Below, piece by piece: positions 57,160 through 64,000 of a DNA stretch of 64,000 nt. The translations under genes and the position numbers were made by a program. The stretch lies in the NCBI GenBank assembly GCA_026018925.1, contig JAKSZU010000025.1:22826891-22890890 (forward strand), given 5' to 3'. The stretch is from Tupaia tana (lineage: Eukaryota > Chordata > Mammalia > Scandentia > Tupaiidae). A model generated the notes under the pieces. The model was not told the DNA's origin. It was given only the letters and a program-made list of their open reading frames with translations, and made no database searches. Position 1 is the stretch's first letter. Every line of letters starts with the position of its first letter.

Positions 57160-57880
57160 CTGGCTTCTCTCCACGAAGCCCGCGCTGCCCAGCTTAAGTC
57201 TCTTCGTTAGCCCTCCGCTCCTGTCCTCGGCCTTCTTCCCTGGTCGGAGCTCTGGGTTCTCTCTCCACTGACCACCCTGCTACCAGCCCTTATGCCCGTG
57301 CGCCTGCGGGGCCCAGGGCTCCGGGACCTCTGCCGCCGCCCCGGGCTCCTTCGTGGACTGCATTGAACGTTTCGGCAGCGTTCGGCGCTCACAGCACTTC
57401 TTTCTGCCAATTCTTTCTTTCATTTCCTGGGGACGCTCCCAAAGCTTTCCCTGTGACTTTCCGTCAGGCCTCTTGAGTTTCCCTGCTGGCTCCTGTAAGT
57501 CCACCCCACCACCCACGGGGCTCCTCCTCGGCCTCACATGAACCCGAGGCCGGTGCTCTCTCCCGCTCCCAGGCCTCGGGCTTGGCCACCATGGGCTCTC
57601 CAACGTGCCTCCCTCTCAGCTCCGTGTCCTCTGCTTCTGCCACGCAGGCCGGCCCTGCTCAGCACAGGGCCCAGAGAGCCACCAGCCCCACAGGTCCCCA
57701 ACCCAGCCCTCTCAGAAATCTGAGAGGTATCGTTAGCACCAGGCTCTCTTCTGCTCATCCCTCTCACCGTCCAGCTGGTCTCAGCATTCCGCCGGCTCCA
57801 TCTCCTCCCTCAGCCCCTAGGTCCTGCCTCTCACTGCTAGGCCGGGCAAGGACAGCGGTAAGTCGGTGAGTGCTTCGTAG
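57160..57880. promoter_or_regulatory. CpG-island-like segment (borderline)
   Basis: By hand I count about 40 CpG in 720 bp at roughly 62% GC, observed/expected near 0.6. The densest part is 57181-57400 (about 19 CpG in 220 bp, including ctgccgccgccccgggctcc). It is not a SINE. I cannot identify a promoter or first exon, so function is unknown. Confidence 0.35.
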
Positions 57881-58060
57881 GTGCCAGGTGCTCCTCTGAG
57901 CTTTGTGCACACACGGACTCAGTGACTTTCTTTTAATCTCATGGAAATAGCAAGGAACAGAAGCACTGAGAAGTCACCCTGTTTGCTCGGGGCCATGTGG
58001 CCTTGAGTGGTAAAGCCCAGATGGGACCCAGGTCTCGTCCGGCTCATGGCCCTTGGGTGT
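57862..58060 (+). mobile_element. MIR
   Basis: gtgagtgcttcgtaggtgcc with aggtgctcctctgagctttg, tctcatggaaatagcaagga and taaagcccagatgggaccca follow MIR order. Confidence 0.7.
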
Positions 58061-58122
58061 TGAGCGGCATTATTGCAGGATCTTGTCGTTCTTTGCATAG
58101 ATTATTGCATCAACGTTTCAAT

Positions 58123-58378
58123 TTCCTTTTTCTTTTTAACTGCCAGAGTGCACATGCGCTCACCAGGGAGAGACAGAGAGAGGGAGGGAGAAAGCACACC
58201 CCCAACTGGGCATGGGCAGACTCCAGTACCTTCCCCTCCACTTCTCAGTCCTGTCGGGATTCGGGCCATGCGCGCACACACATGCCTGGCCTGTTTCAAG
58301 CTGCTGGGCCAGGATGCAAACTGTGGTTCGCAGTGTGGGCTCTGGCTCCCTTCACCTCCAGGCTGTGCAGGTGGCCCA
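58123..58378 (-). mobile_element. SINE class A
   Basis: Minus strand: tgccagagtgcacatgcgct, gagggagggagaaagcacac, tcctgtcgggattcgggcca, degraded head near caggtggccc. Confidence 0.8.
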
Positions 58379-58394
58379 GCTTTCTGGTCTTCTG

Positions 58395-58625
58395 TCTTCG
58401 GTCTTCCCTTCTTCTCAGTGTTGCTATTGCGGAGGCATCTTCCATGTATTGCCTCCTAAAGTTAAAATTCAGTACCGAAATCCTCCTTAGATCCCTTCAA
58501 TGGCTTCCTGCTGATCTTAAGCTAAAATCTATACTTGGGAGCTTCAAACGCTCCTCCTTCATTCCGCCTGAGCTATTTCCTATGCATCCTCCACGATCCT
58601 TAGGGAATTGTCCCTGGACCTTCTA
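58395..58625 (+). mobile_element. L2 fragment
   Basis: cccttcaatggcttcctgct with gatcttaagctaaaatc is the characteristic L2 3' coding-strand segment. Confidence 0.6.
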
Positions 58626-58639
58626 GACAGAGTTGGGTG

Positions 58640-59050
58640 ATTTGCCGGCTCAGACTAGATTTAACTATGTGTAACAGAAACCCTGGTTGATGGTGGCTTA
58701 AATGAGGTAGCTAATTCCTTCTCTTAAAGAGTCCAGAGTAGGCAATTGAGGGTCAGAGTGGTGTTTCATCTTATTATCAATGACCCAGAGTCCTTTTGTC
58801 TTTCTGTTCCACCATTCCTAACATCGGCTTCCATGTTTAATGTCACCTCCTGGCTGCAAGTGGCTGCTGCAGCTCAAGCTATCACAATGACATTCCTAGC
58901 AGCAGGGAAAGAAGGATCAAGATCAAACATACATGCCTCCTCATTTTGGTTTGGCTGCTTTAATAAACCTTTGCAGAAATTCCAACCAATGACTTCTATT
59001 ATCTTTAATTGCTCAAAAGAGAAATTGGGACTGTAGTTTTACGTCGGATA
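58640..59050. mobile_element. Old repeat relic, family unresolved
   Basis: gtaacagaaaccctggttga with tggtggcttaaatgagg and cacctcctggctgcaagtgg resemble a common old mammalian repeat I cannot name. Confidence 0.35.
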
Positions 59051-59059
59051 TACAGAAAA

Positions 59060-59489
59060 CTCTAATAGTGCAGATGTCAAGTTACAAAGAAGAAGAGGAT
59101 GGTTGTGGGGTAGACAGCTAGATGTGTCTGGCCAGATTGTCTTTCTCGGTTTCCCCGACACTCCTGCTTAAACTCCTCCATCGCTCTTCTCCCACTTCCA
59201 TGTAACTCTCTGCCTACTAATTTGTCGTCCACATCAGAAGACTCCTTCGCACGAAGGATGGCCTCTGGGACACAGGAAGAGCTCCCTGAAGGTTTGCTGT
59301 GGAATGCCCTCTGCGTCCAAAGAGGTCCCAGAATTCTGGATCGCAGAACCGGTGCTGAATTGGATCGTCGTACCATGGTCATGCAAGAGAGTATTGTCCT
59401 TCTTAGGAAATGCGTGCCGAGTTGTTGGAGGGTCAACATCACGATGTCTATGGCTTCCTCTTTCATGATTCGTCAATAATAATAGCATG
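59060..59489. other. Unassigned stretch with opposed ORFs
   Basis: Minus-strand ORF 59077-59466 (129 codons, includes RRSNSAPVL) overlaps a plus-strand 85-codon ORF. I recognise no family. It adjoins a DNA-transposon-like segment and could belong to that relic or be chance. Confidence 0.25.
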
Positions 59490-59770
59490 GGTTTCATTGA
59501 GACGTCGACGCATACGGCCATGCTCTGCGCATTTCAGCCGACCATGATGGTGGAACGATAGGTTGTACCATAGGGCCCAGGGGTGCAGGAGGCTGTACCA
59601 GCCAGGTTCGTGGAAGTGCACTCTGTGCTGTCCACACAGAGGGAAGCGCCTGGTGGCCCGTTCTCAGAACATGTCCCATATGTTGGTGACATATGGCCAC
59701 ATAGGTATACATAATGTATCGACCAGTAGGTAGGTAGATAAAGGAAGTAAATATAGCAAACTTTTTATAG
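59490..59770. mobile_element. DNA-transposon-like relic (MER type)
   Basis: aggttgtaccatagggccca, ggaggctgtaccagccaggt with tcgtggaagtgcactctgtg, and cagaacatgtcccatatgtt match, by memory, a common old element with 'ccatagggcctaggtgtg' text. Family name uncertain. Confidence 0.4.
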
Positions 59771-60397
59771 TTGGTGAATTCTAATAACATAAACTCTCAA
59801 ATGTGGCTTTGCAGTTTCCGTCTGACCTGGCCTGTGCTTACCCCCTGCTTTATCAGTCGCCCCCCTCTCCCCGCTGTAGAGGGAAAAGCTCCTACTCTGT
59901 GCAGGCCTGCATGGTGCCGCTGTGCATCCTCACACTCTGTCGGCAGGTCTGATGCTCCTCTGGCGTCCCTCAACCTGTCCTGAACGTGGGCTCTGGGGAC
60001 CTCCACACTTCTCTCTGCCTGATGATATTCTTGGACTGTGGCCACATGCTTGAAAGTGCCAGGGAGTTAGAAACCAGGAGCACACCTCGACGGGTGAGGC
60101 CAGTGTCCTTGCCCTCGGAGGGCAGTCTCAGCTATACTGCACAGCTCCTCCATGTCTCAGAAGGTCCCTGGCAGGACTGAGTTCCAGCTGCCCACTGTCA
60201 CTTCCCACTGAGTGCCTCCTGGGCCTTCTTCCTGACAATCATACTTATCCCGGATCCTCATCTCCGGGTCTGCTAACGCACAGTCGGGTGGTGGAGGCGC
60301 GACAGGTGCATGAAATGGAACAGTTTTGTTAGAGCCCAGAATATGATTCTGGAAGACAGTGGCTTCAAACAAGAAGTTCCTGAAACATATAGATTTT
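59771..60397. other. Unassigned non-coding stretch
   Basis: No repeat recognised and no credible exon. Confidence 0.4.
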
Positions 60398-60413
60398 GAT
60401 AGAATAAATCTTT

Positions 60414-60633
60414 TTTTTTTTAAGAGAGATTTTTTGCTATCGGATGCATGTGCTCACCAGAGAGACAGAAAGCTAGAGAGATAGAAAGCAAGAAATCACC
60501 CCCCGGGGGGATGGCCATGCCACAGTCCCTTCTCCTCCAGTCTCCTATTGGGATCTTGGTCAGCATGAGTTTTAAACCGCAGTCATCTCCACGGGAGTCC
60601 AGCGACGTAACCATTATGCCATCTGCTGGTCCT
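60414..60633 (-). mobile_element. SINE class A with 16-bp diverged TSD
   Basis: Minus strand: tgctatcggatgcatgtgct, accccccggggggatggcca, tctcctccagtctcctattg, a shortened head region, gccatctgctggtcc. TSD gatagaataaatcttt/gacagaacaaatcttt at 60398-60413 and 60634-60649. Confidence 0.9.
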
Positions 60634-60703
60634 GACAGAACAAATCTTTCTCCTCCTTTTGGGACACATAAAAGCAACAGGGGAGCCTTAAAAGTGAAAG
60701 AGT

Positions 60704-60945
60704 TGGGGGCTGGACAGTGGCACAGAGGTAAAGTATGGTGCTCTGTGAGACGGGCCCACAAGGAAAGGTTCAATTCCAGAGGCCTCCCTGAGCACGCAGG
60801 GCATGCGCATGCCCAGGATCTGGGGCTAGCTGGGGCGGATCACAGGATCGAGATCCTGTTTGCGGTGCTATGTCTCTGCCTGTCTCTTTCTCTGTCTCTC
60901 TCAAGGGAGAAAAAAGAGAAAGAAGAAAGAAACATAAAAAAAAAT
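60704..60945 (+). mobile_element. SINE class C
   Basis: gggctggacagtggcacaga head, agaggcctccctgagcacgc, aggatctggggctagctggg, gagatcctgtttgcggtgct, CT tract, caagggagaaaaaag. Flanking aagagtt on both sides. Confidence 0.88.
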
Positions 60946-61178
60946 AAGAGTTTATGGAAAGATTCAGAGGAAGAAGATCATTGAAAACTTAAATCTTGGT
61001 ACCAGAAGTTTTACTGGCATGATGGAAGAAGGAAAGTAGCTCTCTGATACTTTCTGGCCAGCACGTGGTCAGGCTCCTTCATTACACAAGGGCAGAGGAG
61101 CGAGGAGGTTGTCAGAGACTGGAGCTGGGACTCCGGCTTCTAGGGAGCTTAGCAGACCCGCAGAAATCCTGGGATTTG

Positions 61179-61457
61179 GGGACCAGCAGTTAGTGTAATG
61201 GCTATGTCGCTGGACTCCCATGTAGTCGACCGTGGTTCGAGTCCTGGACCTGGTGGCTTAAACTCACACCGGGCACATATGCATGCATGCCCAAGATCCT
61301 GAGAGGAGAAAGGAGGAGAAGGGATTGCAGTGTGGCCATCTCCGGGGTGGGGGAGGGGGTGATTTCTCGCTTTCCGTCTCTCTGTCTCTCTCTGTCCTTC
61401 TAGCAAGCGCACGCACCCTATAACAAAATAAATAAATAAATATAAATAAAATAAAAT
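61179..61457 (+). mobile_element. SINE class A with 15-bp TSD
   Basis: ggaccagcagttagtgtaat head, canonical B box ggttcgagtcc, gagaaaggaggagaagggat, end acgcaccctataacaaaat with an AATA-rich tail. TSD aaatcctgggatttg exact at 61164-61178 and 61458-61472. Confidence 0.96.
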
Positions 61458-61472
61458 AAATCCTGGGATTTG

Positions 61473-62712
61473 AAGACAACCAGGAGCACTTGCCTCTATG
61501 CTCTAACTCATCACACAGGGGCAGGGCTGCTGGAAAGAAGTCTCGGAGAAGGGAGACCAGAGTGATCCTCACCGTTGCCTGGTTTGCATCCTGCTCATTT
61601 AAGAGGGGAAAGGCCACAGCCCAACCCCTCCCAAGTCCTGAACGCTGGGTCAACTGTCCAGTAGCAAACCACCCCCATGAGAGTCACTACCCTTAGGTGG
61701 AGCTCAGCTGGGCATGTGGCAGGTTCCCAAATCGTAAATATCTCTGCATTTTACGGGAGGTTTCAGACTCCAAACCATGGCAATGAAAGGATCTTGAAAG
61801 CACAACAGTTTATAGACAGATCCAGAGAGAGGAAGGGAAGTCGCCTCTGGAGCGGGTTGTCTGGTGAGAGGGAAGCAGGCTCTTGAAGAGGTTTCCAGAG
61901 AGGACTGAGTAAGCAGATGGGAAAGCCATCAAGGAGAGCTGCGGAGACCAGCACAATAGGTGCCCTTGTGTGGCGCTGGGGGACTTCTGTGTGTGTGTGT
62001 TTGCAACCCCTGTCCCCCCTACAACCCCAAGCTGGGGTCTGCTAAGAAAAATAACCTGGCTTACACGGCATTCTTCCAGCTCCACTTGAAAGTTTGAAAA
62101 ACGCCTGGATAGGAAAATAACCTCAGGGAGCCAAGTCTTTCTACACTTGGCGAAGCCCTAGACCCAAAATACACATAGGAACACTTCGCTTTGAAAGGCC
62201 TGCAGTATTCCTATCTGAGTCATCTGAAAACAAATAAAAAGAGACCTAAACAAACAAACCTAATTGTGCTCGGAAACAAAGCCAGGTTTCCAGCCTGGCT
62301 GGCCCTCTGTTTTCATTAGTCAGGAGCCAATGTATTCAGCTCGCGTAGCATCCAGAACAAGCAAAAATATAAAAAACAAATTGCCAAGGTCTCTCCCTTC
62401 CCTCCTTCCTTCGTGGTGCACCACGTCAGCCAAGTTCTCAGCTTCCCTGTGCTGGCTTTTGAGCCTCTTTCCTTCAGTCTTGACGGAGAGCTGCCTGCTT
62501 GCACGGCCGTGCAACCTGGGTGTTAGTGACATCTGTGAACGTTGGCAATTGCCAGACACTTCGATGAAATTAGAGCAGACATGTCTTGGAATATTATTGT
62601 TCTTACTGTTAAGCAAGGCAACTGGTTTTAAAACCAGGACTGACGACACAATCACCTAGCACAGACCTGTCTGTTGCCCTTTGCCAGCCCCTAGCATGTC
62701 CCTTCACCTCCG
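61473..62712. other. Unassigned non-coding stretch, SINE-free
   Basis: No repeat or exon recognised. A short GT tract near 61988-62000. Confidence 0.4.
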
Positions 62713-62752
62713 TGTCTCTTATAACTGTGGTAAAAGATGAATGAATTCCCAT
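62713..62752. repeat. 40-bp direct repeat, copy 1
   Basis: Begins tgtctcttataa and ends gatgaatgaattcccat. Matches 63555-63594 with one mismatch (c/g at the 13th base). Confidence 0.95.
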
Positions 62753-62819
62753 GCCCCCTTCCTTTTATTTCTCCATTGAGTAGATATCCCACCCTAGGGA
62801 GCATCTCTTGTTTTGGTGC

Positions 62820-63335
62820 AACCATTTCCATTCCTCATAAAATCACCTACTTTATCCTCAGAGAATTTTAGTCCCTGCTGTCTCGGTTGGGGTCTGTCTT
62901 ATCCACCCTATTTCAGACTATCTGATGTAGGCCTGGCCAACTGGAGTCACCAAGTTTGGTGTAGGAATGAACACCCAATCCAATTTAGGCTATTGTGAGG
63001 CAAGCCTGGGACTTCTGTAAAGGCTAATGGTAAAGAAGCACATTCCCCCAGGGCCGGCAGAATGGGAGGTTAGCTGGCAGAATAGAAGCCTGAAGCTGCT
63101 GGCAGTCAGTCATGTTAACATGATGCGAGAAGAGCTTGTCTAGTAAGGAGAAGAATGGAGCCGAGAGAGGGGGGGTAAGAACTCATGCGACATCACGTGA
63201 GCTCCTGGATCCAGCTATGACTGAAGACTATTCTATCTTGGACTTCTCCATAACTTAAAGAAATAAAACCCCCATTGTTTAAGCCACTTTTAGATGGGGT
63301 CACTGCATCTTGCCACTGAAAGAGTCCTAAAACAC
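62820..63335 (+). mobile_element. Old retroelement LTR or 3' end
   Basis: cacccaatccaatttaggct, agcctgaagctgctggcagt, gagctcctggatccagctat with gactgaag, tgtttaagccacttttagat with ggggtcactg, gaaagagtcctaaaac. A known mammalian element tail; I cannot fix whether LTR or L1. Confidence 0.5.
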
Positions 63336-63554
63336 ACACGTACCCTTTAAAATGACATGTGGACTTAAATTTTTGCATCTTCCAAGTGGACTATTTTTCT
63401 TTTTTTCCCTACCCCCCCACCTTGGGAATGATCTTCTCAAAAAGAAGTTTTTTTTTTGTTTTGTTTGTTTGTGAATTTTAGTTTCAGTTAAATGTTCTAT
63501 GGAAGCAAGAGGCAATCTGCTTTAGCCCTAAACCCTATGCAAAAATATTGTCTA

Positions 63555-63594
63555 TGTCTCTTATAAGTGTGGTAAAAGATGAATGAATTCCCAT
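63555..63594. repeat. 40-bp direct repeat, copy 2
   Basis: Same 40 bases as 62713-62752 except one. Flanking sequence on both sides differs from that of copy 1. Confidence 0.95.
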
Positions 63595-64000
63595 ACCTAA
63601 CTTGCTTTTGATAGGAAGAGTAAGTCTTGCAGTAATTACTGAGGAATTTCTTTGCTTGTTCTGATGACCAATTCTAGCATCCTACTCTGTGAGGCCAAAA
63701 GAGTATCGAGGTGCCAAGATTAGTCTAGATCCAAAGCATGTGAAAAACAACAACAGCAAGTCCCTGCCAAGCAAAACCAAGGTAACTAATGACATACAGA
63801 CATTTGGGGAACAATCGGAATCACAGGGCCAACATTTTTTCTTCCTTGTTTTATGTGCCATGAGTAGTTGGAGGCCTGGCCCACCTTTCCCTCTGGATAG
63901 GTAATCAGGAAAGGAACTCACGGTAGCTCCTTCATCCCAGTTCCTGGGTTAAGAGTGAGTAAGAGGACAGGGTGGAGGATGGCATGCAGTGATGGCTCAG
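63595..64000. other. Unassigned stretch to window end
   Basis: No repeat or exon recognised. Confidence 0.4.

Noticed and set aside
57997..58626. 209-codon ORF on the plus strand
   Set aside because: It crosses a MIR, a minus-strand class A SINE and an L2 fragment, so it cannot be one coding unit.
1..64000. CRISPR arrays, operons, integrated plasmid or phage
   Set aside because: Dispersed repeats are retroposed SINEs with TSDs, spacing is irregular, and coding density is near zero.

Overview
This 64 kb window looks like non-coding nuclear DNA of a placental mammal. I found no protein-coding exon, no intact retrogene and no structural RNA gene. The evidence for a mammal is the set of old repeats shared by placental genomes: MIR, L2, old L1 3' ends, MLT1/MST-type LTRs, hAT-Charlie and Tigger relics, plus CA/GA/AT microsatellites. 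There is nothing bacterial, archaeal or viral about it (no operons, dense ORFs or CRISPR). I saw no Alu, B1/B2 or carnivore SINEC. The lineage-specific load is instead one tRNA-derived SINE superfamily, about 54 copies (roughly one per 1.2 kb). I cannot name the species. A mammal with its own tRNA SINEs, such as a colugo or another less-studied order, would fit, but that is a guess.

The SINEs share a tRNA-like head (A box near tagcgtaatgg, B box ggttcgagtcc) and fall into three body types, named here for this annotation. Class A (about 230-290 bp) has a body containing ggagaatggaggagaaggga, a C-run/G-run palindrome, a CT-rich stretch, the end motif gccctatagcaaaa and an A tail. Class B (about 150-185 bp) joins the head directly to tttctcacttt, a CT tract and an (AATA)n tail. 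Class C (about 200-260 bp) has agacctccctgag, aggatctggggctggctgg, accctgttggag, a CT tract and catggaagaaataaa. Many young copies have target-site duplications (TSDs) of 8-17 bp that can be read by eye.

Layout. 0-6 kb: GC-rich minisatellite at the left edge, a SINE-in-SINE nest, probable L2, an MLT1 LTR and an interrupted MIR. 6-13 kb: L1 and MIR relics, a hAT-Charlie element split by two SINEs, one DNA transposon nested in another, and the first young class A copies. 13-19 kb: few SINEs, a C-rich tract able to form a G-quadruplex on the minus strand, and an LTR split by a SINE. 19-25 kb: an old L1 relic split by a three-SINE cluster, and an L2 relic carrying several SINEs. 25-36 kb: L2, L1, MIR and LTR fragments with SINEs. 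36-40 kb: no SINE found. 40-49 kb: SINEs in L2, LTR and L1 3'-end relics, a large AT-rich microsatellite, and a 1.7 kb minus-strand L2 broken by a Tigger fragment. 49-53 kb: no SINE found. 53-64 kb: SINEs, a borderline CpG-island-like segment at 57.2-57.9 kb, and a 40-bp direct repeat 842 bp apart near the right edge.

No genes act together here. The readable biology is a layered record of transposition: old DNA transposons, L2/MIR, L1 and LTRs form the base, and the SINE superfamily is inserted on top. All family names are assigned from memory of consensus sequences, without a database search, and most boundaries are good to about 5-20 bp.
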